NCBI GenBank assembly: GCA_014549065.1
Contig: JACDOX010000083.1
Location: forward strand, 868,001 to 932,000
From: Cardinalis cardinalis
Taxonomy: Eukaryota > Chordata > Aves > Passeriformes > Cardinalidae
Reading direction: 5' to 3'
Length of the DNA stretch: 64,000 nucleotides
The notes beneath the pieces are model-generated. The model was not told the origin of the DNA, ran no database searches, and was given only the letters and a program-made list of their open reading frames with translations. Below, piece after piece: positions 36,178-49,439 of the stretch; positions within the stretch are counted from its first letter, which is position 1, and every line of letters begins with the position of its first letter. Position numbers and translations under genes: made by a program.

Positions 36178-36537
36178 CCACAGTATGGTTACCGTTGCAA
36201 GAGACCTCTGGAAGTCATCTTCTCCGATGTTCCTGTTCAAATGGGGTCACCTAGAGCTGGTTCCTCTGAGGATGGAGATGCCATGCCCTCCCTAAGCAAC
36301 CTCTGCCAGTGCTCAGTCATTCTCATGAAGAAAAAGTATTTCCTGATGCTCAGAGACTTCTTTATTTCAGTTTGTGTCACTGCCTCTGGTCCTGCCAGTT
36401 GGCACCACTGGAAAGAGTGTGGCTCTGTCATACTCTTGGTATTCTCTCTTCAGGTATTTATATATATTGATAAAATCCCCTTGAGCCCATTTTCCTCCAG
36501 GCTGAACAATCTTGGCTCTCTCAGACATTCCTCACAG
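36178..36537 (-). mobile_element. CR1 LINE, 5'-truncated, inserted at the tail of a second CR1
   Basis: A minus-oriented CR1. On the plus strand it opens with a decayed 'cacagtatggtt...agagacctctgg' 3' end. It then runs through 'gtcacctagagctgg' and the 'gaacaatcttggctctctcag' segment, breaking off near 36537. At that point the 3' end of another CR1 in the same orientation begins. The head-to-tail junction suggests that a 5'-truncated copy inserted into the 3' tail of an existing element, or a deletion between two copies. Confidence 0.87.
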
Positions 36538-37195
36538 TAATCATTGACTCATTTAGGTTGGAGAAGACCCTTAAGATGATTGAGTCTAACCATTAATGTA
36601 GCACTGCCAAATCCACCACTAAACCGTGTCCCAGCCATGCCATCTACATGACTTCCAAATACCTCCAATACAGTGACTAAACAACTTTCTTGGGCAGCCT
36701 GTTCCAATGCTCCACAACCCTCTCAGTGAAGAAATTTTTACCTAATATCCAGTCTAAACCTCCCTGGCACATCTTGAAGCCATTTTCTCTTGTCCTGTCA
36801 CTTGCTAAATGGGAGAAGAGACTGACCTCCACTTCACTACAACCTCCTGTCAGGTAGTTTTGGAGACTGATAATGTCTTGTGCTCCAGACCCTTCCCCAG
36901 CCCCACTGCCTTTTTCTGGACATGCTTCAGCAACTCAATGTCTGTCCTGCAGTGAGAGGCCTGGAACTGGACACAGCACTTGAGGTGTGGCCCTCACCAG
37001 CGCTGAGTAAAGGGGGACAATCCCTTATCTGGTCCTGCTGGCCACACTCTTGCTGACACAGGCCAGGATGCCACTGGCCCTCTTGGCCAGCTGGGCACAG
37101 CTGGCTCATGTTCAGCTGTGTCAGCCATCACCCCCAGGACCTTTCCCATCAGGCTGTTTCCAGGCGCTCTGCCAACAAGCCTGTAGCATTGCATG
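36538..37195 (-). mobile_element. CR1 LINE fragment, second copy of the tandem
   Basis: A minus-oriented CR1 of about 660 bp. It begins on the plus strand with 'tcattgactcatttaggttg', a CR1 3' terminus. It continues through 'ctaacaactttcttgggcag'-type sequence, 'ccccagccccactgcc' and 'gctcatgttcagctgtgtc'. The G+C-rich far part (36900-37180) corresponds to the end of the coding region and 3' UTR. Frames are broken, and open frames seen here are chance or antisense. Confidence 0.88.
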
Positions 37196-37199
37196 AACC

Positions 37200-40100
37200 T
37201 CACACAAGAATAGATACATTGTGCTCCTCCTGGTTTATATTTTCTAGATTATCTACATAGAAAGGGGTATTAGCACTTGATACATTTTGGTAGCCTATCG
37301 ACTTTTACCATGACACACATAGATAGTCCAATATTCTTATTAACTACCCCTATTAATAGCTGCAATTTAAGAACACACACAGCAGCTACTGTAATTTAAC
37401 TATAGCACTGGCAAAATTGTTTCATGTGTAACCCTGTGTAAAGATCCAATTCTAACAGCCGAAGGGGTATGGGGTGTATCAAATATGAACTACAGAGAAG
37501 TACAACTGAAAGCAGATCCCATGGTTATACTTCAAGGCTAGTGACAAAATATCTTGTTCTAAGATAAATGAAAAAACTTTCTTTTAGCTGCCAAATACCA
37601 TCAAGAATCCTAGTTCTAATAGTCAAAAAAGCCTACAGTATTTTTCAGAGACTTTCTTTGCAGGCATGAAGCAGATAGTCAAAACAATTACATTAATGTT
37701 AGTCTTGAAATACTCTAGAGTAAGTATATTTCCCGATTTCCCTCCTTGGTATCAGTGTTCAATATTTGCAAATGTACATATCTCCATGTTTCTTAAAACA
37801 CACTGAAGAGAGAATAGATGTCAGTAACACTATGTTTCCATTACTACGGCTGAGATGTCTCACTGATTTGCTGCCAGGGCTGGATATCTGACATTAGCCC
37901 ACAACTGCCCTACAGTTACTGTGCTATTATTTCACTTATGTTAGAACACATCTGTGTTGACATCAAGTACACAACTTTTCTTGCTTCACATCTAAAGTTG
38001 ATAATAGTGATGCCTGCATTAGAAGATTTTTAGGTCTTCCAGCATTCATATTAAATGGATAAAAATGATACTTTTCCAGTTTCACAGTTACAAAGCCCTC
38101 CTGAGTTCCAGAAGCCAAATTAAACTGTGTAATAAACCTGGCAATGGAGAGTAAAACATAATTGACAGTTTGAGCATGAAATTGCCTTTACTGTGCCATT
38201 TCTGATTTTTTCCCCTAATACAACCCTGACAACCCTGTATTGTTGTTGTCAGCTGAGAATGAACACTCCATTCTGAAATTCTCTCTTGAAGCCAAACTCT
38301 AACCAGGGATAAAAATGCTAGGAAGGATCAAACTGGAGTCTTATAAAGAATCTTCAAACCATGCTTATTGAGCAAGGACATTTTATCTAATTTCTCATCC
38401 TTAATCTATGTTTGTGCTCTTCATGATAATTCAAGCTCAGAATCTATTCAGATTTAAATATTAATAGCTCTCTACATGACTTGTGTCATCTGGTTTTATA
38501 CCTGTCCTTCCCATATGGCAACTGAAGAGGCAGCAATGAGGGAGCATATGAGGAAGTAAATGCTCTTAAACCTCCCACTTTCTACTGTGCTTATATGTGT
38601 TTATATTGCTTTCTCCACTGGCAGAAGATGCTAGAAATCTCCTATTTCCTTCTAGTCAACCGTTTTTCCTTCAGGGCTGAGATCAGAAAAAGCAGTCCCG
38701 TGCCATATATTCAGCACAGTGACATTTACTCAATAGAGAAAAAAATAATAATTTTTAAGAAAAAACAAAATCGTATTTTTTTTGCAAAGTGGCAGATAGC
38801 TCCAATTTGTAGGTAATAACTGAAAGCTTATGATTTTCATGATGTAGAAGTGAAAGACCTTAATGAATTTGGAGGCAAAAAGATGTACATTTATCACAGA
38901 AATTGCAGCGTTGTGGATAGTGGAGTACAATTACTGATAATCATGCAAATTTAAGATGAAAAGATGGAAATAATTACAGAAAATGACAGACATAAACTGT
39001 TTAGCAAAGTTTTCTTTTTAATTTACTGTATATTCAATGCTACTTAACCTCGTAAAAATTTATTGCAAAGTTCTTGAGGCCTGCTCAGCCATCCGAAACA
39101 GCTGAGGAGCTGTTGGAAAGCAAGTCTTTCCCCTGAGTGTAGCCTCTACAAGATGAGGAAACACTGAACAGATGAATGTGGAAAGGAAACTATTTTGATG
39201 ATGGCAATTATTAATGAAGCCTGTGACTCTGTCAGGCATTCAAATACTCTATGACGGCCAGTAAGTGGTTTAGAACATCAGAAGTATGAGGGAAGCATAT
39301 TGGGGTGCTCTGAGGATTTCTCAGGAAGGGTCCAGGGGTTAGAAATTAAGAACAATTGTAAAAGGAGAGAAAGCAAAACTTTGGAGGCTCAGGAGAAAGA
39401 TACTTTATTCAAAGATACCGCACTATTTTCCAGAGAGTTTGTCCAGATCATATTTCCCTTCTAAATTTTCATAATAACTGTAGCCCTAAGTTTACTACAT
39501 ACCTACAGGAGCAAGAATTTCCCATTCTCTCTTCTCCTTCATGCTTTCAGTATTACAGCTAGCCCTTTTCTCAGTTACCCAGGGAATGGTAAAACACAAA
39601 ATGAGGGAAAGAAGGTGAGCAAAATCAAGACAAATGGTCAGGCCATTGGTCTTACCCTATAACCTACAATATAAGAGAAAAGTACACAAAAGGAAAAACT
39701 GAGTTAAGACATCTTCAATTTCCTCCTCCACTGATGTTGTGAAATATTTTTAGCACATTGTACTGTATGGTTGGGTTGAACTTGGCTATGAAAATATGGG
39801 GTTAGGAAATTTAAGGGTGCCATAAAATTTAATGGCAAAATGAGTCTCATGAATAAAATGCGCAGGCTATGCCATTGTGAATAAGCATAAAACTAAATAT
39901 GTACTCTATTCATATCAACTCTCCTGTAACAGTAGGGGGTACTTCACCAAAAAGTGCCTCACAGCATGAGCAAGCAATTACTTTTCATGCAATAATACCC
40001 TCACATAACAAACATAACATAGGTGCCTAGCCAGAGATTACTGCTCTAGGCTTAGAACTAACAAAAAAAATTTAAAAGCTCCACTTGCATTAGTTTGCAA

Positions 40101-40455
40101 TTGTTTCCTTTTAATTACTAACTCCACAGTAACTCCTAGCTGCCAGCTTACTGAGATGTCTTGATATATAAATCTTACAATTTTTTCTTGATTTCTTACT
40201 TGATATGGGTGTCAGTCCCATTTTACAAAATACCTACTTGAGTAAGAGCCCATTATTGTCAGGCTTAAGGTTCCAGTACTCAAGCCTCAGTTTAGGTTTC
40301 TAAGTCTCATACACAAATTACCATACTAATTAAACATGCTAATTTAGGGTGAATTGCAATTTACAGGGGTTTTTAGAATAGCTTACTCTAAAATTAAATT
40401 CCTAAATAAAAAGGATGCAAAGGCTTGTAGAGTTTTTGTACGTGATGTTAGATCT
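37200..40455. other. AT-rich stretch, no gene recognised
   Basis: No exon, RNA gene or recognised transposable element. Short A-runs and T-runs only. Confidence 0.55.
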
Positions 40456-40463
40456 CTTACTGC

Positions 40464-40803
40464 TGTTGTATTGCATTCAGTAGTGTAGATGTCCCCCTCT
40501 CCCTGGCGGTCTGTCCCCGCCCCCTGGTGGTTTGCCCCACAGGTGTCCCCTCCCCGGTGTTACCCCATTGCTGCGGTCCCCCTTCCCTGTCCCCCCCTCC
40601 ATCTCCAGGGGCTTAAAACCCGCTGGAGGGAGGGGCTTGGTCTCTTTACCTCCTGGGAGGACAGGGATCAGGTGGGTCCTTCTCCAATAAACCCGTCTAT
40701 CCCCGAGGGAAAGGGTGCCTCCAGTCTCTTGTCTCGTGCAGTGCTATCCGTGTGTTAGGTTGTGCCGGGCCAGGATTATACAGCCAAGAACACGGGTGGC
40801 ACA
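40464..40803 (+). mobile_element. Solo LTR of an endogenous retrovirus, GC-rich
   Basis: A 340-bp segment starting TGTTGT and ending GGCACA, flanked by identical 6-mers tactgc (40458-40463 and 40804-40809). The TG/CA ends and 6-bp target-site duplication indicate a complete LTR, left alone by recombination. It is strikingly C-rich, with CCCC-type U3 repeats. It carries a TATA-like cttaaaa (about 40612-40618) and AATAAA (40686-40691) about 70 bp further on, followed by a roughly 110-bp R/U5-like end, in plus orientation. No retroviral coding remains adjoin it. It does not resemble the LTR at 27023-27326. Confidence 0.87.
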
Positions 40804-40814
40804 TACTGCAAAAC

Positions 40815-43800
40815 CAGTTTGAGATATGAAGCCATATTGATACTATTTTATTTACACAAAATTCAGCATTGACTGCTTCATGGAAGGAATGGATCACAAA
40901 ATTGTNTTATATGGTCACTTGTTACTTGACTCCCAAGTTTTCAAAAGGACACTTATTTACTATTCTGTGGTAAATTGCCATAACCTTCAAGGCTGTTAAC
41001 TTCTAAAAGTTATTCTAAAAGCCTTTTAGTTTCTAAAGATGACAAGGAGCAAAGAAACAAATGTATGAATATTACGGTGGGGAAGACTGTTGATAACCAA
41101 ATGCACATTCAACTTTGAAGAACAATATAAAAATAATTAAAAAAAAATCTGGTTAAGAAGATGGCATAAACTGGAGGAAAAGAACTGATTATTTCTCACC
41201 ACCCTAACTAAAAAAGAATTCTATTTTTCAAATTCTTGACATCACCAGCCTCTTTTTTCAGGTAGATTCATGTCTTTTCTCCTTCAGCTATGGGGAAGCA
41301 CAGAGGATTCCATATCAGTACATTAGGCATAGATTATTTATAGGAGTAGCATGGGTGTATATTCTCTGAAAGGACAGAGCTGAGAAGCCTCACTTTGGAA
41401 TTCTCTTCCCTCTTCATCTGCATGCAACCTTTGGTAAATCACTCATTTCACTTTGTCTCAGTATTCACCTTAATGTAAAGTCAACAGCACTTTACTGAGT
41501 ACCACAGAACTCTTTCTTGAACAGGGCACTGCAAAGTATCAACTCCTTTGTCAGTCAATACTATAGAAATGTCAGTGAAGAAAACTTTTATGAAGCATTT
41601 GGGCAAATTGCTACAACAGTAATATGCAGAATTAGTTTAAAAACCCAGAAAGACAGTATCTGATTGGACATTACAATTATTTGAATCAAAACACATAAAA
41701 AGACTGCATACTCAAGTTAACATCTGAAACCCAATAACACAAAACAAAGTAGCCCTAAATCTTATTTTGAATTATGATTTGCATTTTCTAATGAGAACAT
41801 TCTGTTCTCCTTTAAAAAGACCTTAGAACTAACTTCCAAAAGCTTCAAAAGGAAAACCCAAATCCCTCGTACACTCTGATTTAGTACAGACATTTATGAT
41901 ATTAACAAATGCAGAGGTTTCAAGAAGAAGGCCTCATTGTGAGCAGTTGACAGAGAGAGATGGCTCTGCAGGCATGTTTATAAACAAACAGCATAAAGAA
42001 AACAACCAAAAATATGTTTTTTGAGATGCATTTATTTATTTATAATCCTAGTTTTACAGCAGTGTTGAGTCATATCACTACTCACTGTTAATTTCTGAAT
42101 TCAGGCAGAATGCTGAATTGGAAAAGTTTATCAAGATTATTTTAAAAATCTACTTTACTTCTTGTCTTTCTATTGAGTTGTTATCAGGAAATAAATATTT
42201 TCAAATAAAATTGTATGGTGATGCAGAACCTTGCATAATAATTGACAGCACACAGCCCTTGAAATTCAACCACTTTCCCTAAATAACAGAAGAATTTTAA
42301 TTAGAATTTTGCCTACTTAACAAACACTACTTTCTTTTTATATTCACAGTTCAGCAGGAGCAAGTTCAGTAGTTCACAGAGTAAGTCTACATGTAACATA
42401 GCTCTGCATAGTCAAAGTTACTGGAAAGAAAATATTTTGATGCCTTTTAACCTATCTCTCAGTTAACTTTGCAACTGCCAAGGAAATAAAACGATGCTCG
42501 TTCTGACTTTCTGGTGATCAGAGGTTTGTAATTCACTGAAAGCCTTTGGGCAAAGGCAGAAAAGCATACAGCATTGCTGATATACTGTCTGGATTCTGCC
42601 CAACATCTGTGCTACGCATCTCCCCAGATTTGGTGTACTTCATACCACTGATGTTCCAATAAGAAAGTCAAAGCAAGAAATTTAAACTCAATTGGTTTAT
42701 CAAATGCATAGCTATTAGGAAACATTAATGAAAAATGAATACAGAGAGAATTGTGAAACATTCAGAATGCTGTTTTCTCCCACATTTCTCACTTGGAGAA
42801 ATTCCATCATCAGTATCCAAATACATCTTTCTTGCGATTATGAGCAGCAGAGTAAAAAACTAAATAAGATGATGAAATTGCTATTTTTATGTTGCACATC
42901 CCATTATCTAAGAGATGGTTTATCGAATTAATTCCTTTCTTTAGTGTTTAAAAAGTCTTTCATAATTTATAGGCCTAATCAAGTGAATTTGCCTTTCAAT
43001 ATTCTTCTACTATTCAGAAACAGGTATTTTATCTATCTTTAAAATACAACATCCCTAGATGATATTATTACCTAAAATAATGTTAAGATACTAATAGTCT
43101 CAGGATAATAGTGTTTATAAGCTTTCATTTTTTTCATTTTTGCAAAGTCTGTTTAAAAGTTCTTCAGAGACCATCTTCCACTAAGATAAAACTTCAATTT
43201 TTCTTCCTGTGGGTAGATTGTGACTGATTTACTACCAGAGAAATGTGCAAAAAGCAGTCCCTAAATACACACAAATACAAATGTGTATTATATTTTACTG
43301 TAATTAAAAATTTAATTTAATTTTTCATTATTTAATATAAAATGGAAGGCCAAAAAATCAATGTGTTGATAAATTACGCTCTTTGCAATCAACAAATGCA
43401 GTTCCATGCAGTGCAGGGCAAACTTCCTCCTAAAAGAAAGGCAACCATTTGACTCATAGCACAGAATTTACATTAAAGTTTTTCTGAAATATTTAACAAG
43501 TTTGCAGGATCACAGTGAGATACAATACAGAGACATTTATCTATTCTCTGTAGAGAGAGAAATTTAACTTTCTAGTCCAAACATAGTATTTCTTGCCTAT
43601 ATCTAAAAATATTTCTGTGTAATATCATAAAAATTACTATTACTCCTGTTATACAAAAATGTAAAAAAATAACCATTTCACTGTAATGCTATAGTAGTAT
43701 AGTATATACAATGGTTCAGGTCTAAAAGAAAGCAACAATGTTTGAGAGACATCAGTACAGTTCTTCAAACACTAGTCTTGGGATGGAAAACACTTATTTT

Positions 43801-45378
43801 CATTAGTAAACTTCATATAAGAAATCTCCTTGTTCCAAAAAACAAAAAAATGTTGACTGCACATGAAATTTAAGAATTAGTATTATCTCAATAACTTCAT
43901 CTGATGATATTATTTCTCTGTTGAAAAATCTTCCTCCAATATTTTATGGGGATCTTGGACAGATCATTTACAGAAACTGTCCTGGCTGGCAGAAATTATC
44001 TGCAAAAAACCTGGAAATTCCTTTTAATCTTGCTCCATTTTTCAAAATTATTCCACTTACTAAAAATCCAGTTTCCATTTTTAAGACACACTTTCCAGAG
44101 TTTCTTGGTACTAATGTGAAAGGAATAGCAATACACATAAACAGTGAAAATCCCCGTTTCTGCTGTATCAAGCTAGTCATTTAGCTTCTCTCGCTATTGG
44201 ACAAGACCTGACCTTGGCTTCTCTTGCACTAACTTTACATCACTTTTTTAGCAGTTTACTTCTTAGTACATCCCGCATGAGCAAAGTCATACTCACACCT
44301 TATTTCTGTACACTGATTCTTACTTCAGAATATATTTTGAGTAGGAGGTGCATTTTATTTTTTGTTCATTATAAGGATCTGCCCACTGATGTCATTAAAA
44401 TAGAAGAAATTTGTTATTATTACTTATTAACTTCAGGATTTAAGTAGTCTTTTCCATGACAGTATTTTAAATAAAAATATCTGTTGAGAGGGAGAGAAAA
44501 TGTCTCAAGATTTTGTTTGTATTTATGTGCTTCACAAGTTTGTCCACTGGAAATAAATTCATCAAACAAGACTGAAAATGAAATCTTGATGCACAGACCA
44601 GGTAACTGGCAAAATTAACTGAATTTAACCTCTTCAGGCACAGGCACTAAACTCCTTGGTGCCTTTTAAAAGGAATGCTTTTTTGAAATAGTGCCACATT
44701 TTGCTTCTTTCCTTTAAATTAAAATTGGCTTATAATCCTAAATTATCTCCTGTCCCCTCTTACTCCTCCCTTACCTTGCTTACTCCCTTATTTTTCCCTC
44801 CTGAAAAAAAAGGGGTTTGGGATGAATGTTACTGAAGTTGGGACAGGAGCCATAAAAATTACATGTTCTCAGTGCCTTCTCCTGCTTTAAAAGACAAACT
44901 GCTAGTGCAGTTAAGAGAAGATTTTCTGAAGTGAAGTATGATTATATCTGCTTTTTTTACTCTGTATGAGTACCATATTGATATCAGCAAGACCTGAAAT
45001 CAACTGAATGTGTGGACAGAAATTCCTACTGGAAAAATGGGCACTAAGCACAACAAAAAGTACCAAAGCCTTCAGCCTAAGGACCTCAGGGAGTCAAAAC
45101 ACTCTGACTTTTAGATTATAGAGTATTTATTAAAAAAAAATTTGTTCCTTGAAGGAAGATCCCAGTCTTCTTCTGTGCTAAGGTAGTGCCAAGGGATTTA
45201 TCCTCATTTTCTGCACTGAAGAACAGAAGTTATTGAAAGTGACTTCAATATTTGTAATGTTGATTCAGGTGACAGGCAGTCAAATTTCCCAGTTTCAAAA
45301 GTATAAAGAAAATCTTGGGCTTTTCTCAGCTTCTTGAATGTATGCCATATGCACTTTAGAAATGGGATATACAAACTG
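40815..45378. other. AT-rich stretch, no gene recognised
   Basis: Nothing can be named over about 4.5 kb. Overlapping open frames on both strands at 43921-44184 are of chance length. There is a single N at 40906. Confidence 0.5.
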
Positions 45379-45381
45379 CAG

Positions 45382-46640
45382 TAGGTTGCTCAGGGCCATA
45401 ACTACACTGGCATCAGTATCTCCAAGGAGGGGGACTCCAACACTTCTCTAGGCAATCTGTCCCAGTGTTTGGTCACATTCACTGTGGGTATGTTTGGGTT
45501 TGACTTTTCCCCCCTTATATTTAAATGAAACTTCCAGTTTTTTCATTTATGTCCATTGCCTGATGTTCTGAAGCTGGGAACCACAGACAGAAACCTGCCA
45601 TTCTCTTATTTTCACACTCCTCCCCTCCTCTGATATTAAAATGCACTGGTGAAATCCCTCTGAGCCTCCTCTAGCTTAAAAATTCTGTCTGATGCATTCC
45701 AGGAGCCTGTTTGCCACATGGCTGAAAGACTGGTTTATAGCCAACACAGTGGATCCACCAGGATCCCTGAAGTATTTTCTGACATATTGCTCTCTCTAGC
45801 TGACCAGCACCAGACTGTGCTGTTGCATGGGCTTATTCCTTAACAGGAGAAAATCTTGCCACTTACCTTTTGTTTGGCTTCTGGAAGTTCCTGTTGCCTG
45901 TTTTTCTATCCTAAGATCCTCTGGATGGCAGCAAGTCCATCTGGCTTATCTACCACTTCTCCTAATCACCTGCAAAGCTGCTGAGAGGGAACTCTGGTGT
46001 ATCATCCAGGTAATTTAGGAAGATACTGAATACCATTGGCATCAATGTCCATACCTGGGGTACTACACTGCCTACTGGCCACCAGCTGGACCTGGTGGTG
46101 CTGATCACAACTCTGTGAGCTCAGTGGCTCAACCTGTTCTCAGCACACCTCATGGATCAATTATCTGGGATGTTTTTCATCAGCTTGTAAATGAAGAACA
46201 GTGTGCAAAACCTTACTAAATTTGACCTAACAGCATCTTTTGTTCTCTCTTTATCTACTGAATCAGCTGGTTTCTTGTAGAAGGCGATCATATGGTCCGT
46301 TGTGACTTCCCCCCACAGATGTGGGTCTACTCCCAGTCATCTTCTAATCCTTCATGTGTTAGGAAATCAAATCCAGGATTATGTGCTTCATTATTTTCTC
46401 TGACCTGCCTCTAGGTTTCTAGGTCATCCTCCTTGTCCTTCTTCATGATGGCATTTACTATCTTAATTGCTATAACCACTCACAGTCTACTGAGAGTAGT
46501 CTCAGAGTGACATGGGCCAGCTTTCTCAGCACTTATGGGTGCATCCTATCAGGGCCAATGGACCTGGCTGTGTCCAGTTTGTTTATACAGTGCCTTTTCT
46601 TAGCTATCTCCAGAGAGTGAAAACATTCCTTGCCCTCAAA
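45382..46640 (-). mobile_element. CR1 LINE copy including reverse transcriptase region, decayed
   Basis: A minus-oriented CR1 of about 1.25 kb, older and more diverged than the short copies. Its low-coordinate side carries the 3' region ('gggccataactacactggc', 'gcaatctgtcccagtgtttgg'). On the minus strand, 46640-46000 corresponds to the reverse transcriptase domain: a decayed 'GPDG..HP'-like opening near 46550 and the palm segment near 46118-46008. That palm stretch is closely similar, in opposite orientation, to 55650-55780, so the two copies support each other. Indels and stops break all frames, so no active protein is possible. Confidence 0.85.
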
Positions 46641-46644
46641 TTTC

Positions 46645-49205
46645 ATGGGCTATCAGGACCTGGGGGATTCATGTATGCTGATGTAAGATCGATCTTTAGG
46701 AAAAGAATATTGAGGCATTCATTTCAGTTCAGGAAAGGGAACATACTATTTTTATCCACATTTACAATTTGAATGCTTGTTTTTGGTGTTAACTGCTTAA
46801 ATACTTTGCTGAATTACTTAGACAAAATTCTGGGGAAGACATAGATGTAGTTTTTAATAAATCCCTTAATTTCCTTGGTTTGCGAAGACAAGAAGTACCA
46901 TTCAGAAGAGAATGTGAGAATTAAGAGAATTTCTTAAGTCTAAGACATGTCTCTGCCACTTGCAGAGGAGTTCCCTGAGTCACATAGAGCATGTGAAAAT
47001 AGAATGAGGTAAATATATAGTCAGATTGCACAAAGAAAGACTAAGGAAAAGAAGAAATTGTTTCTGTGCAGTTTCCTATTTGGTTTGTGGTAAAAATTCA
47101 GCTTATTTCAATTTCTGGGAAAGGTTTAAATGGCATGAATTTTGAAAGAAGCCCAAGTTGAGTTTTCAAAACCTTGTCTCTAACCTTACTCATTGAGAAG
47201 GTGTTTATAAAGCTTACTACCCTTTGAAGCTGATTTGCTCTACATTGAAATAGGTTTGTTGAATAATTATGCCAATTGAAGTATTGTAACACACAGAAAT
47301 TTTCTATCAGCAACTATAATATAATCCTGACTTTAATCACAACTCCTAATTTTGAAACTGGCTACCACTCTGTTTAATTAATGCCAGTGTACTAACAGTT
47401 CTGCTTGTCATGCCTTGTTCCATCGGTGAATGTTTGCCTTTACCCATACCCATTAGAGTTGAATAAGCTAACACCGTGCTGGGAAAACAGCCAACCCCTA
47501 TCCCCATAGTATGCTATGATATTATTTAGCTTGTTTCATATGACTACCATTTCCTACATAGAATGGGCAGCTAGATGATCCTGTTTTACACATACTTTCC
47601 CAATAAATCAAATGTTATACAGTCCTCATAAACTTACTACCCTACATATTAAAGTATAGGTTTCAGAGGAACACAACTTGTAAGATTTGCCTGATACCTG
47701 TGTATATTATATCACAGCAAGAAGAATTCCAGAGGACAGACTGATCATACTCTGTAAAGGCAATGCATCCCTGGACTCTCTCCTAATATAGTCAACGAAC
47801 ACTGCAGTCATTCACCCTGATAACTGCAGAAATCTTGTATTATGGAAGACCATGTTGCCTTTCTTTCTCTGCTTCTGCTCAGGCCACTCTCTCAAACAAA
47901 GGAAAAATGAATTTCCAATGGTGCCAAGACATGAATAGAGGTATTGTTCTCACAGAGGCCTGAATACCTCTGAAATATATCAGAGAATTAGCTTGTCATT
48001 TTTTAATGCCTCCTCCGTAAAGTGTTTTGAAATGACTTATACATTACCAAGAAGCGGCCTCTTACATCTTGTGCAGACTAATTCCCTAGGGCTCCCATTA
48101 TGTTGGCAACCTAAAATGATCAGTTAACAGAGCACGTTAGGAGCAGCAAGGATGTGAATAAAGCACTGAGAGAAGAGAAAGCAGAGTTCTGTAGCTTGCC
48201 TCCCTCCTCTTTTAGTAGCTTGTCAAACACAATTATGCTCCTGTCATCTGCACCTACAGGACAGGATTTTGGTTATGATATCTTGTCTGGCATGTAGCTG
48301 CTGCTGACAGGCCCCTGTGACCTTGTTCCAAGCGATCTGACTCTGCAGATGACAGGACCCTGGCCTAGATGCAAGAATGAACCTTCCTAGGTAAGAGAAG
48401 GCTTTACGAAGGAAAGAGGATAAAATGTTGGAGAAAGGCAGATCACCTTGTGCCCTGATTGGCCCTTGACTTGGCTTGGCACACTGCTCATGAGCTGCCT
48501 AGAAGACTGCTGCTCAAAGACCAGGGCATGTTTCAAGGCATTAGGATAGACAAGCTTGTGCTTACTACCCTCTCCTGTCCAGGCAAGATGCTCTGTGAGT
48601 TACACACAAGGTGTCAGAACACTGATCAGCCTTCCCAGGAGCATGAGCGGATCACAGCACCAAAGTTGCAAACGTGACGTATGTCACTCCGGCAGAGTGA
48701 AAGATGCTAAATTAACAAAGAACTGTCATTATTCAAAGAAAATTGTCCATGTCTCTCTCAGTCCTCCTCATCTTTAGACAGAAAAAAAAATGCACCAAAA
48801 TTTTCAAATGCCTTCTGAAAAAGAAAAAAGTAGATGATTACATCTACACTGAAACAATGCTGTCTATGTAATACTATTTCCCCAATGCACTGGTATAGTT
48901 GCCACTTGTCTTTTAATTAAACAAAACACCTATTCAGATGGGCTATAGAACTCAAATGCCTTAAGAAAAGTATTTTCAGCCTTGAACACTTGTTTTTAGG
49001 GTTGGAGGGCAATTTGGTTTTTTTAGCAGGAACCTTTTTTGGCATTAAAGAGACTGAAATTTAGCAAGTGATTCGCCTAGGCATGGATAAACCTTGATAT
49101 TAAAATTCCCTCATGCTTTCATGATGGCATGTGTATTCCTACTAATATGCTGCAATAGATCAGGATGAGTTTTATTAACTCACCTTACAGACCTAGCATT
49201 TGAGG
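46645..49205. other. No gene recognised; mixed composition
   Basis: Mostly AT-rich. The interval 48120-48700 is somewhat richer in G+C with a few 70-codon frames, none recognised. I cannot tell whether it is an old repeat or a conserved element. Confidence 0.45.
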
Positions 49206-49212
49206 CCTCTAA

Positions 49213-49437
49213 GGGTCAATAACAGTGAAGAGCTGCCTTCCAGAAGACGCACTTGCAACTTTGTTTAGTGATGTGCTCAGTTTACAGCACAACATAAACA
49301 AAGTCCTACAAGAATCCTTCAGATCTAGAATTACCCCCAAGGTGATGAAAACATGCCTGATGGAAGGCTTGCATCAAACTCAAAATTCTTACAGCTCACC
49401 TGAGGAAAACGTGCAAGAGACTGAGGAACAGCTGTGA
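49213..49437 (+). other. Coding-like open stretch, possible terminal exon
   Basis: An open frame of 74 codons to a TGA at 49435-49437, opening just after a TAA. No ATG occurs near its start, so if real it would be an exon and not a complete gene. The peptide is of normal complexity, amphipathic, with balanced residues (for example LFSDVLSLQHNINKVLQESF) and an acidic C-terminus, unlike the Phe/Lys/Ile-rich chance frames elsewhere in the window. Possible acceptor AGs lie at about 49189 and 49223-49225, with weak pyrimidine tracts. I do not recognise the family, and a chance frame remains likely. Confidence 0.2.
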
Positions 49438-49439
49438 CA

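Noticed and set aside
36927..37203. Overlapping minus-strand frames of 60-69 codons in a G+C-rich stretch
   Set aside because: They lie within a minus-oriented CR1 copy and are short, broken pieces of LINE sequence, not host genes.
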